A stretch of DNA of 64,000 nucleotides, taken from positions 1 to 64,000 of the forward strand of contig JAYVPW010000058.1 in assembly GCA_043777315.1 (NCBI GenBank), in the 5' to 3' direction. Shown one piece after another: positions 35,883 through 43,430 of this stretch. The notes beneath the pieces were generated by a model. It did not search any database. It was not told where the DNA came from and worked only from the letters and a program-made list of their open reading frames with translations. The translations under genes were made by a program, and so were the position numbers. Origin of the DNA: CAIURC01 sp043777315 (GTDB lineage Bacteria; Verrucomicrobiota; Verrucomicrobiia; Chthoniobacterales; Chthoniobacteraceae). Position 1 is the stretch's first letter, and the number at the start of each line of letters is the position of its first letter.

Positions 35883-35894
35883 AAACCCAAGCTT

Positions 35895-36362
35895 ATGGTC
35901 GCCACTGCCCGACTTGATATTTTTGAACCCGGCGACCAGACCGCGCTCCTTTGCGTGGATGTGCCGGAGGTGCAAAACCTCATCACCGAGCAGCTCTCCG
36001 CGATCGGATACAAAATCCACACCGGGTTTTCGCTCGACGATCTTTTGCTGAAGCTGCGCACGCACAATTACAGCGTCGTCGTCATTGCCGAGCATTTCGA
36101 CGCGAGTGATCTCGCCTCGAACGCGCTGCTCGCCGAAGCCGTGAATGCGCCCGCCGCCAACCGGCACAAACAGTTCCTCGCGCTCGTCGGCTCGAGCTTC
36201 ACCACGAATGACGAGCTGCAGGCTTTCCAGCACAGCGTGGACATGGTCATCGCGCTCGACGACGTGGTGCATCTCCGGCCGCTGATGCGGCGCGGTCTCT
36301 CTCGCATGCAGGAATTCTACGCCGCATTTCACGAATCCCTGAGCGCGGCTGGCGCGGCGTAA
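35895..36362 (+). CDS. pseudo-receiver-like protein linked to pilT genes
   Basis: A 155-residue protein. The pattern of five alternating hydrophobic strands (ALLCVDVPEVQNLITEQL, NYSVVVIAEHFDAS, KQFLALVGSSFTTND, SVDMVIALDD) resembles a response-regulator receiver fold, but the acidic pocket and phospho-acceptor Asp are not conserved: the position expected for LLDxxMP reads VVIAEHFD. It may be a phosphorylation-independent signalling module. It lies 12 bases after the second PilT-type gene, so a role in pilus retraction control is inferred. I do not recognise a named family. Confidence 0.6.
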   Translation: MVATARLDIFEPGDQTALLCVDVPEVQNLITEQLSAIGYKIHTGFSLDDLLLKLRTHNYSVVVIAEHFDASDLASNALLAEAVNAPAANRHKQFLALVGSSFTTNDELQAFQHSVDMVIALDDVVHLRPLMRRGLSRMQEFYAAFHESLSAAGAA

Positions 36363-36448
36363 GGCGTCCGCGGGCGAAAAAAGGACTAATCTCCCGGAAT
36401 CGACCATCTTAGCAGGCTTCGACGTTGATTTTCAAAAGTCGCCCGATA

Positions 36449-36985
36449 ATGTCCGCGCCCATGAAATTGGTGCGCTGGAAGCGCTTTACTTGGGAGCTCG
36501 CGAAGCTCCCGCCGCTCGAGAGCCCACTGCTCGGCTGTTATCACGTCCGCACGGCAGATCGAGCGGAGGAGCGGGCGGTCACCAACGTCATCTTCACCGC
36601 CTTCTCGCTCGACTCCGCGTGGAGCGACGCGCTGGGCGATTTCAAGCAACCGCTCGCGGCGCAAATCGAGGCCGCATTCACGCACGAGGAAGTGCCCGTC
36701 GTCGTCATCTGCCACGGCCAGCGGATCATTGCTGCATCAGCCCTGGCGGGCAGCAGCGAAAGCGAAAATCACCTCCTCTCGGGCCCGTGCGTGCTCATGG
36801 AATATCAGAACCGCGGGCTCGGCTCCGCGCTGCTCTGGCACTCGCTGCGGCATCTGCACAACTGCGGATTTCCGCACGCGCGCGGCGTTGTGAAAGACAA
36901 CGTCGTCGCCGGGAAATTTCTCTACCGAAAATACGGCTCCACGAGCGAGGACTGCGAGCTGGCGGGAGCGTTGGCGGTTGGCTGA
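36449..36985 (+). CDS. GNAT-family N-acetyltransferase
   Basis: A 178-residue acetyltransferase-like protein. The acetyl-CoA-binding motif A region reads GPCVLMEYQNRGLGSALLWH (QNRGLGSAL corresponds to Q/RxxGxG/A), preceded by VPVVVICHGQRIIAASALAG and followed by the C-terminal LYRKYGS. The substrate cannot be predicted. The ATG at 36449 or the one at 36461 (MKLVRWKRF) is the likely start. It ends 12 bases before the ATP-grasp gene, which suggests cotranscription. Confidence 0.78.
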   Translation: MSAPMKLVRWKRFTWELAKLPPLESPLLGCYHVRTADRAEERAVTNVIFTAFSLDSAWSDALGDFKQPLAAQIEAAFTHEEVPVVVICHGQRIIAASALAGSSESENHLLSGPCVLMEYQNRGLGSALLWHSLRHLHNCGFPHARGVVKDNVVAGKFLYRKYGSTSEDCELAGALAVG

Positions 36986-36997
36986 TCCTGCGAGGGC

Positions 36998-38461
36998 ATG
37001 AGCGACTCGTTTCGAGGTTACGAAGTCGGCGATTTTTACGATGAGATGTTCGCCGCGTCCGGCGACGCGCGGCCGCATTATCGCAAGCTCCTGAAACGTT
37101 TCGAGGAGCTGAGCGCCACCGAGCTCGAGCGCAAACACGGCCTCGCCTCGCAATCATTCCTGAATCAGGGGATCACGTTCACCGTTTACAACGACAACCA
37201 GGGGACCGAGCGCATCTTCCCGTTCGACCCGATCCCGCGCATCATCCCGCGGCACGAATGGGATCACGTCGAGCGCGGCCTCGTGCAGCGCATCACGGCG
37301 CTGAACCTTTTTTTGCACGACATCTACCACGAGCAGCGGATCGTGAAGGAAGGGATCGTCCCCGAGGAGGTCGTCCGCAGCGCGAAGCACTTCCGCCCCG
37401 AGTTCATGGGCTTCGACGTTCCGAAGAACATCTACATCCACATCTGCGGCAGCGACCTGATCCGCGACCGGGACGGCAATTATCTCGTCCTCGAAGACAA
37501 CGGCCGCTGCCCGTCTGGCGTGAGCTACGTCCTCGCGAATCGGCAGGTGATGAAGCGCGTCTTCCCCCGTCTCTTCGGCCAGCACAAAGTCCTGCCGGTC
37601 GATCACTACGGTCAGGAGCTGCAGAATTTACTCCAATACGTCGCGCCGAAAAACTGCCCCGACCCCGCGAATCCGACCGTCGTCCTCCTCACGCCGGGCA
37701 TCTACAACTCCGCGTATTTCGAGCACTCCTTTCTCGCCCGCACGATGGGGATCGAGATCGTCGTCGGCCAGGATCTCGTTGTGAAAGACGACGTCGTTTT
37801 CATGAAAACGACGAAAGGTCTGAAACGCGTCGATGTGATCTACCGCCGCATCGACGACGATTTTCTCGACCCCACCGTCTTCCGCAAAGACTCCTGCCTC
37901 GGCGTCCCTGGACTCGTGAACGCGTATCGCAGCGGCAACGTGAACCTCGCCAACGCCATCGGAACCGGCGTCGCGGACGACAAGGTGATGTACTATTTCG
38001 TCCCGGCGATGATCCGGTTTTATCTCGGCGAAGAGCCGATCCTTCCGAACGTCGAGACGTTTCTGACGATGTTCGAAAAGGACCAGAAATACGTCCTCGA
38101 CCACATCCCCGAGCTCGTCATCAAAAGCGCCAACGAGAGCGGCGGCTACGGCATGTTGATCGGCCCGCACGCGACGAAAGAGGAGCACGAGCAATTCCGC
38201 CAGGCGATCATCGCCGACCCGCGGAACTACGTCGCGCAGCCCGTCATTTCGCTCTCGCGCAGCCCGAGTTGCATCGGCGCGGGATTGGTCGAAGGCCGGC
38301 ACATCGACCTGCGTCCCTACATTCTTTACGGCGAGAAAATCACCATCATCCCCGGTGGGCTCACCCGCGTCGCGCTGCGCAAGGGCTCACTCGTGGTCAA
38401 CAGCTCGCAAGGCGGCGGGAGCAAGGATTCGTGGGTCATCGACGAGGAGCCGGAAAATTGA
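36998..38461 (+). CDS. circularly permuted ATP-grasp protein
   Basis: A 487-residue protein of the circularly permuted ATP-grasp family (formerly DUF404/DUF407). Landmarks are PRIIPRHEWDHVERGLVQRI near the N-terminus, YLVLEDNGRCPSGVSYVLAN, DVIYRRIDDDFLDP and LVIKSANESGGYGMLIGPHA. The family is thought to make peptide- or amide-like products with an alpha-E partner, often beside transglutaminase-like proteases, but the product is unknown. The alpha-E gene follows after three bases and the GNAT gene precedes it; no transglutaminase is seen here. Confidence 0.9.
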   Translation: MSDSFRGYEVGDFYDEMFAASGDARPHYRKLLKRFEELSATELERKHGLASQSFLNQGITFTVYNDNQGTERIFPFDPIPRIIPRHEWDHVERGLVQRITALNLFLHDIYHEQRIVKEGIVPEEVVRSAKHFRPEFMGFDVPKNIYIHICGSDLIRDRDGNYLVLEDNGRCPSGVSYVLANRQVMKRVFPRLFGQHKVLPVDHYGQELQNLLQYVAPKNCPDPANPTVVLLTPGIYNSAYFEHSFLARTMGIEIVVGQDLVVKDDVVFMKTTKGLKRVDVIYRRIDDDFLDPTVFRKDSCLGVPGLVNAYRSGNVNLANAIGTGVADDKVMYYFVPAMIRFYLGEEPILPNVETFLTMFEKDQKYVLDHIPELVIKSANESGGYGMLIGPHATKEEHEQFRQAIIADPRNYVAQPVISLSRSPSCIGAGLVEGRHIDLRPYILYGEKITIIPGGLTRVALRKGSLVVNSSQGGGSKDSWVIDEEPEN

Positions 38462-38464
38462 CTC

Positions 38465-39457
38465 ATGCTTTCCCGCGTCGCTGACACCCTTTACTGGCTC
38501 GCGCGTTACATCGAGCGCGCGGAAAACAACGCGCGGATTCTCGACGTGAACATCCAGGTCACGCTCGATTCCGAGCACGGCAACGGCGGCAACGAGAGCC
38601 TCGATTGGCTGCCCATTCTCGCGACTCTCGAGGACCAGACGGTCTTCAACAAACACCACGCCGCCGTCACTGCCGAGAGCGTCTGCGAATTCGTCACTTT
38701 CTCGCCAGAGAATCCCAACTCCATCCTCTCCTGCGTCGCCCGCGCGCGGGAAAATGCGCGCACCGTCCGCGAGTACATTTCGAGCGAAATGTGGGAGCGG
38801 ATCAACGGCCTCTACCTCTGGCTGAACTCGCCCGAGGCCCGCCAGCTCTACTCCGGCAGCGCGATCGATCTTTACCGCCAGATCGTCGATCACTCGCATC
38901 AGTTTCACGGCACGACCGACGCGACGTTGACGCAATACGAAGGCTGGCACTTCATTCAGGTCGGCAAATTTCTCGAGCGCGCCGACTCCGCCTCGCGGAT
39001 TCTGGATCTGAAATATCACATCCTTTTGCCGCAGGGCGAACGCGTCGGCGGCACGGTCGATACCGTGCAGTGGCAGGCAGTTTTGAAATCGTGCAGCGCC
39101 TTCGAGGCGTATCGCAAGCTGCACACCGGCCCGGTCACGCCGTGGTCGGTCGCCGAGTTCATCGTGCTGCACGACAGCTTTCCTCGGTCGATCCGCTTCT
39201 GCGTCGATCACTTCGACGAAGCGCTCCACAAGATCAGCGGATGCGACCGCGCGCATTTCACCAACGAGGCCGAGCGCCTCTCCGGCCGCCTCCTTTCCGA
39301 CCTGCACTACACGACGATCAAAGACGTCTTCAGCCAGGGTCTGCACCAGTATCTCGACCGTATCCAGCACCGCCTCAACGAAGCTGCCGCCGCGATGCGC
39401 GAGGAATATTGCGGCTGGCAGGAGCCGGCTGACGAAGAGGCGGTTCAGACGCAATAG
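38465..39457 (+). CDS. alpha-E domain protein
   Basis: A 330-residue, nearly all-helical protein of the alpha-E (DUF403) family, starting MLSRVADTLYWLARYIERAE and containing RARENARTVREYISSEMWER, FIQVGKFLERADSASRILDL and a conserved helical repeat pattern. Alpha-E proteins are genomically tied to circularly permuted ATP-grasp enzymes. The tight spacing here (three bases) supports a shared complex. The gene is convergent with a methyltransferase, with a copy of the five-copy repeat family between them. Confidence 0.92.
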   Translation: MLSRVADTLYWLARYIERAENNARILDVNIQVTLDSEHGNGGNESLDWLPILATLEDQTVFNKHHAAVTAESVCEFVTFSPENPNSILSCVARARENARTVREYISSEMWERINGLYLWLNSPEARQLYSGSAIDLYRQIVDHSHQFHGTTDATLTQYEGWHFIQVGKFLERADSASRILDLKYHILLPQGERVGGTVDTVQWQAVLKSCSAFEAYRKLHTGPVTPWSVAEFIVLHDSFPRSIRFCVDHFDEALHKISGCDRAHFTNEAERLSGRLLSDLHYTTIKDVFSQGLHQYLDRIQHRLNEAAAAMREEYCGWQEPADEEAVQTQ

Positions 39458-39493
39458 CGCGCCAAAGGTCCGGGCGGGCTTGCGTTCCGATCC

Positions 39494-39624
39494 GTCATCC
39501 TGAGCGAAGTGGAGCGCCAGCGAAACGCAGTCGAAGGACCTCTTACTTTTCCCCCTCAGACGCGCGCGCAACGGGGAAGAAGTAAGAGGTCCTTCGACTC
39601 CGCTGGCGCTGCGCTCAGGATGAC
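39494..39624. repeat. five-copy palindromic repeat, copy 3
   Basis: The same ends and inner stem as copies 1 and 2. It lies between the convergent alpha-E and TPMT-like genes and extends over the last codons and the stop of the latter (39615-39617), so the repeat supplies that gene's stop codon. Confidence 0.9.
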
Positions 39625-40226
39625 GGATCGGCTGGTGAACCGACGCGACGTTTGAGCAGGCGCATCCATTCGCGGCCTTCGCGGCCGGGGTAGGCGCGGG
39701 CGGGGAGCCACTCGCGGAGGAGCTCGAAGCGTGGTGAAAAGAGCGCATCGAGCTCGGCGAGCGAGACCTCGAATGGCGGGCCTTCGTTCGGATCATCGTA
39801 GCCCGGATCGAGGTAAAAAATCGCGAGCAAATGGCCGCCGGGCCTGAGCGCATCGGCCACGGCGGCGACATACGCGGCGCGCTGCGACGGATCGATTGCG
39901 CAGAAACAGGTGTGCTCCCAAACCCAGTCGTACGTCTCGCGGAGGTGCCGAGGCAGGGCGAAAAGATCGGCGAGTTCGTATCGTTCGGCTCCGACTCGCG
40001 GGATCGTCCGCGCGCCTGCGACAGCGGACGGCGCCAGGTCGATGCCGATGACTTCGTCCGCCGTTCCAGCGAGAGCGCGGACGTCGTGGCCGAAGCCGCA
40101 GCCGGGGACGAGCACGCGGTCGCGGATAGGATTTTCGGCGAGAAAATCGACGAGGCCGGGGCTCGGCGCGCCTTTCTCCCACGGCGTCTCGCCGCGGCGA
40201 TAGTGGTCCTCCCAATCGGTCGGCAT
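39615..40226 (-). CDS. TPMT-like SAM-dependent methyltransferase
   Basis: A 203-residue protein starting MPTDWEDHYRRGETPWEKGA, with the SAM loop VLVPGCGFGHDVRALAG and the thiopurine S-methyltransferase-type EHTCFCAIDPSQRAAYVAAV. Related bacterial enzymes methylate thiols, selenols or halides; the real substrate is unknown. The final three or so residues and the stop come from the adjacent repeat. The start overlaps the upstream methyltransferase stop by one base (TGATG), so both are translated as a pair. Confidence 0.85.
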   Translation of the reverse strand: MPTDWEDHYRRGETPWEKGAPSPGLVDFLAENPIRDRVLVPGCGFGHDVRALAGTADEVIGIDLAPSAVAGARTIPRVGAERYELADLFALPRHLRETYDWVWEHTCFCAIDPSQRAAYVAAVADALRPGGHLLAIFYLDPGYDDPNEGPPFEVSLAELDALFSPRFELLREWLPARAYPGREGREWMRLLKRRVGSPADPSS

Positions 40227-40975
40227 CAGCGGCGAATCCAGAGGCTGGCCTGCGCGACGCTCCACTGAAATTTGCGCGCGTGCTCGCGGATGAGGAACGG
40301 GAGATCCTTCGTTTCGCGCAGCTCGAAATTGGGCTCCAGCGCGGCCTGCAAGCCCGCGAGCGAGGTCACCGGCCCGCCTTCGAGCGCGAGCCCGCCGAGC
40401 CAGTTTTCGCGCGGCGTGAACTGCTCGAGCCATGTGTAGGGCGACGTGACGATGAGCTGCCCGCCGGGTTTCACGAGCGACGCGAGCCGGTTCAGGCAGT
40501 GGCGCGGATGGGTGAGTCGGTCGATCAAATTGGTCATCAGCACGACATCGAACTCGCCCAATCCCGCACGCAAATTCATCGCATCGCCGACTTCGAACTC
40601 GACCCGCGCGCGATCGATTTCCGCGGGCACGCGCGCGATCAGCGGCGTGGTTAATTCGCCCTCGTCCATCCGCTCGTAGCTGAGTTGGCCGTGATCGCGC
40701 AGCCGCGTCGCGGCGTCGATGAAACGCTGCGAAAAGTCGATGCCGACCACCGACGTGCAAACGCGCGCCAATTCAAAACTCGCGCGGCCGACCGCGCATC
40801 CGAGATCGAGTGCGCGGGCATTTGCAGGCACCGGTCCGACGCACTCGGTCACAGAACGCACCGCGAAATCGAGCGCCGCGCGCGGGCCGAACTCGAACGG
40901 CAAAATCTCCGCGGGCTCGCCGTAATGGAACAGCAGATATTCCGCGAGCAGGCGGTCGGTTTCGTAGATGTTCAT
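40226..40975 (-). CDS. putative 4-mercaptohistidine N1-methyltransferase (OvoA C-terminal type)
   Basis: A 249-residue methyltransferase starting MNIYETDRLLAEYLLFHYGE, which matches the beginning of the C-terminal methyltransferase domain of OvoA (ovothiol synthase). The SAM-binding motif is ALDLGCAVGRASFELAR, and MTNLIDRLTHPRHCLNRL is also characteristic. In OvoA this domain methylates the imidazole of 4-mercaptohistidine to give ovothiol. Here it is free-standing, with no DinB/FGE-sulfatase OvoA domains in the window. It is paired with the TPMT-like gene. The ATG at 40975 fits the family; 17 residues upstream in the frame do not. Confidence 0.82.
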   Translation of the reverse strand: MNIYETDRLLAEYLLFHYGEPAEILPFEFGPRAALDFAVRSVTECVGPVPANARALDLGCAVGRASFELARVCTSVVGIDFSQRFIDAATRLRDHGQLSYERMDEGELTTPLIARVPAEIDRARVEFEVGDAMNLRAGLGEFDVVLMTNLIDRLTHPRHCLNRLASLVKPGGQLIVTSPYTWLEQFTPRENWLGGLALEGGPVTSLAGLQAALEPNFELRETKDLPFLIREHARKFQWSVAQASLWIRR

Positions 40976-41021
40976 GAACTGGATGCTGGAAAACGGTGGG
41001 CGGTGTGGAGAGGACATCGTC

Positions 41022-41137
41022 GTCATCCTGAGCGTAGCGCAGCGGAGTCGAAGGACCTCTAACTTCTCTCCCTCACGCGCGCGAATTCGGAAAAGTAAGA
41101 GGTCCTTCGACTCCGCTGTCGCTGCGCTCAGGATGAC
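41022..41137. repeat. five-copy palindromic repeat, copy 4
   Basis: A shorter and more symmetric copy (gtcatcctgagcgtagcgc ... gctgcgctcaggatgac). It lies in the minus-strand gap between the small TPM gene and the OvoA-like gene and may separate two transcripts. Confidence 0.88.
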
Positions 41138-41151
41138 CGGAAGAAAGAGCC

Positions 41152-41586
41152 TCAGTCCCGCACGATCGTGTTCGGCAGTTCGTCGCGATCATCGCCGCGA
41201 TGCGGGAAATGGCGGGCGAGCACGTCGCCGACTTTCCGGACCGCACCGACGACCGCTTCGGTGAAATTTTGCGCGCGCATTTGCTCGCGGATTTCGGCGG
41301 CGACTTCCTCCCAAAAAGGCTGCCCGCATTTCGCGTGGATCGCCGTGTCGCCGATCACCGCGAATTTCTGCGGCAGCGGCGCGAAGTAGAGCAGCACCGC
41401 GTTGCGCTCGCGCGTCTTGCGCATCCCGAGTTTGTCGAAACGGCGCGCCGCTCGTGCGACGGGATCAGTGATCGTTTTATGCGAGACCCAAACGCGAATT
41501 TCGCCGGAGGTGCGTGCCTCAGCTTCCGCGATGGCGGCTTCGATCGCCTTTTCGTCGAGCGCGCTGAGAAATTCGTCGGTCTTCAT
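41152..41586 (-). CDS. TPM-domain protein, short form
   Basis: A 144-residue protein with a TPM fold: AIEAAIAEAEARTSGEIRVW, ARRFDKLGMRKTRERNAVLL, YFAPLPQKFAVIGDTAIHAK and CGQPFWEEVAAEIREQM. TPM-domain proteins include plant thylakoid TLP18.3 with phosphatase activity; many bacterial ones accompany LemA and are membrane-associated. It lacks a signal peptide, unlike its upstream neighbour. It lies 3 bases after the longer TPM gene, in the lemA-TPM-TPM order common in many bacteria. Confidence 0.85.
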   Translation of the reverse strand: MKTDEFLSALDEKAIEAAIAEAEARTSGEIRVWVSHKTITDPVARAARRFDKLGMRKTRERNAVLLYFAPLPQKFAVIGDTAIHAKCGQPFWEEVAAEIREQMRAQNFTEAVVGAVRKVGDVLARHFPHRGDDRDELPNTIVRD

Positions 41587-41589
41587 AAA

Positions 41590-42597
41590 TCACCAATCGC
41601 CGCCCGCACCACCGCCACCCGAATCCCCGCCGCCCCCGGAAAATCCGCCACCGCCACCACTCGAAAAACCGCCGCTGCTGCTGCCCCAGGAGCTGCTGCT
41701 GCCGCCGCCCCAGCTTCCCATCAGCATCGGCAGCATCATCCAGCCGCAGCCGCTGCTCCGCGAACGACCTCCGAAAACGGTGCCCCGGTTGCCGAAAGCA
41801 GACAGCACCCGCGCGATCAGGAAAAACGCGATCAACCCAAAAACCCAAAACGAGCCGGGGTTCCGCCGGCTGTGTCGGATCATCGTCGAATCGCCCGCCA
41901 CACGCCCGCTGCCTTTGTATTCGCCGCGTGTCGCTTTGATCATCGCCTCGACCGCGGCGGAGACGCCCGCGGCGTAGTCGCCCGCGCGAAATGCGGGCTT
42001 CACTTCCTCGTCGAGGATGCGGCGGCAGGTCGCGTCGGGCAGCGCGCCTTCGAGGCCGCGGCCGGTCTGAATCCACGTTTTGTGTTCCTGCGCGAAGACG
42101 AAAAAAACAGCGCCGTTGTCGAGTTTCGCCTGCCCGACTTTCCACGAAACGAAGACGCGCTGGCAGTAGTCCGCGATCGACGATTGCGTCTCCAGCTTCG
42201 GGAAAATGGCGACGACGATTTGGTTGGAAGTCTCGCGCTCGAACTGCCGGAGCCGGTCATCCAGGCGCTGCGCGGCGACCGGTGGGACGAGCCCGGCGTA
42301 GTCGTTGAAATAATTCGTCGGCGCGGGCGGGAGCTTTTCCTCCGCGGAAAAAAGCGGGCCACCGGAGAAGATCAGGAGCACGGCCAGCGCGCGGCACAGA
42401 GCTGAAATGATGTCCGCGAAATCACGCGAAATGACGCGAAAAGGCGAAGAGGGAAGCAGGAAACCAGAAAGCCAGGATTTTGGAATCTCCCGTTCCTGGC
42501 TTCCTGGATTCCTGCTTCGCCCATCTCTTTTCGCGTCATTTCGCGTGATTTCGCGGACGCGTTTTCGGAGCAGCCGGGAACCGTGTGCCGCGATCAT
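41590..42597 (-). CDS. TPM-domain membrane protein with repeat-derived N-terminal extension
   Basis: A 335-residue protein. From residue about 64 it has a hydrophobic signal segment (ISALCRALAVLLIFSGGPLF), a TPM domain (TNYFNDYAGLVPPVAAQRLD, VFFVFAQEHKTWIQTGRGLE), a second helix (FWVFGLIAFFLIARVL) and a Gly/Ser-rich tail (GGFSSGGGGGFSGGGG), the common form of LemA-linked TPM proteins. The ATG at 42597 overlaps the lemA stop (ATGA), but residues about 14-62 are encoded by a palindromic repeat that pushes the signal sequence inwards. No ATG lies in between. Either the extension is translated, or a non-ATG start is used. Confidence 0.8.
   Translation of the reverse strand: MIAAHGSRLLRKRVREITRNDAKRDGRSRNPGSQEREIPKSWLSGFLLPSSPFRVISRDFADIISALCRALAVLLIFSGGPLFSAEEKLPPAPTNYFNDYAGLVPPVAAQRLDDRLRQFERETSNQIVVAIFPKLETQSSIADYCQRVFVSWKVGQAKLDNGAVFFVFAQEHKTWIQTGRGLEGALPDATCRRILDEEVKPAFRAGDYAAGVSAAVEAMIKATRGEYKGSGRVAGDSTMIRHSRRNPGSFWVFGLIAFFLIARVLSAFGNRGTVFGGRSRSSGCGWMMLPMLMGSWGGGSSSSWGSSSGGFSSGGGGGFSGGGGDSGGGGAGGDW
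42412..42558. repeat. 147-bp palindrome inside the 5' end of the TPM gene
   Basis: The outer arms gtccgcgaaatcacgcgaaa and tttcgcgtgatttcgcggac, with middle arms such as atgacgcgaaaag/cttttcgcgtcat, enclose an agcaggaa...ttcctgct core related to 13901-13975 and 15771-15838. The 147-bp length is divisible by 3, so the frame is kept. Confidence 0.92.
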
Positions 42598-43238
42598 CGC
42601 GGGCTCTCGGCAGGCGGTGCGGGAGCGGCGGCACCGCCGAAGTTGAAGTTCACATTTGGCACGACATCCGAGCCTTCCCGCGCCGCGAAATACGGGCGCG
42701 GCTGGAAGCCCATCGCGCCGGCGTAGAGCCGCGCGGGCATCGATTCGACGGCGGTGTTGTAGCCGCGGACGGATTCGTTGAAGCGGCCGCGCTCGACGGA
42801 AATGCGGTTCTCGGTGCCCTCGAGTTGCGCCTGCAGATCACGGAAATTCGAGTTGGCCCGGAGCTCGGGATATTTCTCCACGACGACCATGAGCCGCGAG
42901 AGCGAGGACGAGAGTGCGTCCTGAGTTTGCTGGAACCGCTGGAGCGCCGCGGGGTCGGTCGGCGCGGTGTTCGGGTCGAGCTTCACGTTCGTCACCTGCT
43001 GCCGCGCTTTCACGACATCGGTGAGCGTGGTTTTCTCGAAATTGGCCGCGCCTTCCACGGTCTTGACCAGATTCGGGACGAGGTCCGCGCGGCGCTGGTA
43101 AACGTTTTGCACGTCGGCCCAGCTTTTATCGACGCCTTGTTTGAGCGTGACGAGGCGGTTGTAACTGCCGCATCCGGCGACGAGCAGAATGATGACGCCG
43201 AGGATGATGACGCCGAAAATGGTGAGTGCGCTTTTCAT
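42594..43238 (-). CDS. lemA: LemA family protein
   Basis: A 214-residue protein with an N-terminal membrane segment (IFGVIILGVIILLVAGCG, which also contains a lipobox-like cysteine) and the LemA landmarks VTLKQGVDKSWADVQNVYQR, RADLVPNLVKTVEGAANFEK, YPELRANSNFRDLQAQLEG and ENRISVERGRFNESVRGYN. The function is unknown; the family is tied to TPM-domain proteins, as here. The ATG at 43238 starts just before the helix. The stop overlaps the next start by ATGA. Confidence 0.93.
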   Translation of the reverse strand: MKSALTIFGVIILGVIILLVAGCGSYNRLVTLKQGVDKSWADVQNVYQRRADLVPNLVKTVEGAANFEKTTLTDVVKARQQVTNVKLDPNTAPTDPAALQRFQQTQDALSSSLSRLMVVVEKYPELRANSNFRDLQAQLEGTENRISVERGRFNESVRGYNTAVESMPARLYAGAMGFQPRPYFAAREGSDVVPNVNFNFGGAAAPAPPAESPR

Positions 43239-43301
43239 AAAAATGACTGTGGGCCGGGGCTGAGATGGCGAAAGCAGAAACGCGCGGGCGAAGGAGTTCG
43301 G

Positions 43302-43430
43302 CCTTCCAGGAGTCGGGCTTCCAGCCTGACCCGGCAGACGGGCTTCCAGCCTGTCGAGCGAGCGTGGCGGACGCATTTGCCGCAGGCTGGAAGCCTGCGT
43401 GCCGTGTCAGGCTGGAGGTCTGACTTCCAA
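43302..43430. repeat. palindromic repeat at end of M20 gene
   Basis: The outer arms gtcgggcttccagcctgac/gtcaggctggaggtctgac and the inner arms gggcttccagcctgtc/gcaggctggaagcctgc give nested hairpins. It fills the gap between lemA and the M20 peptidase gene and includes the last codons and the stop of the latter. Confidence 0.8.
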
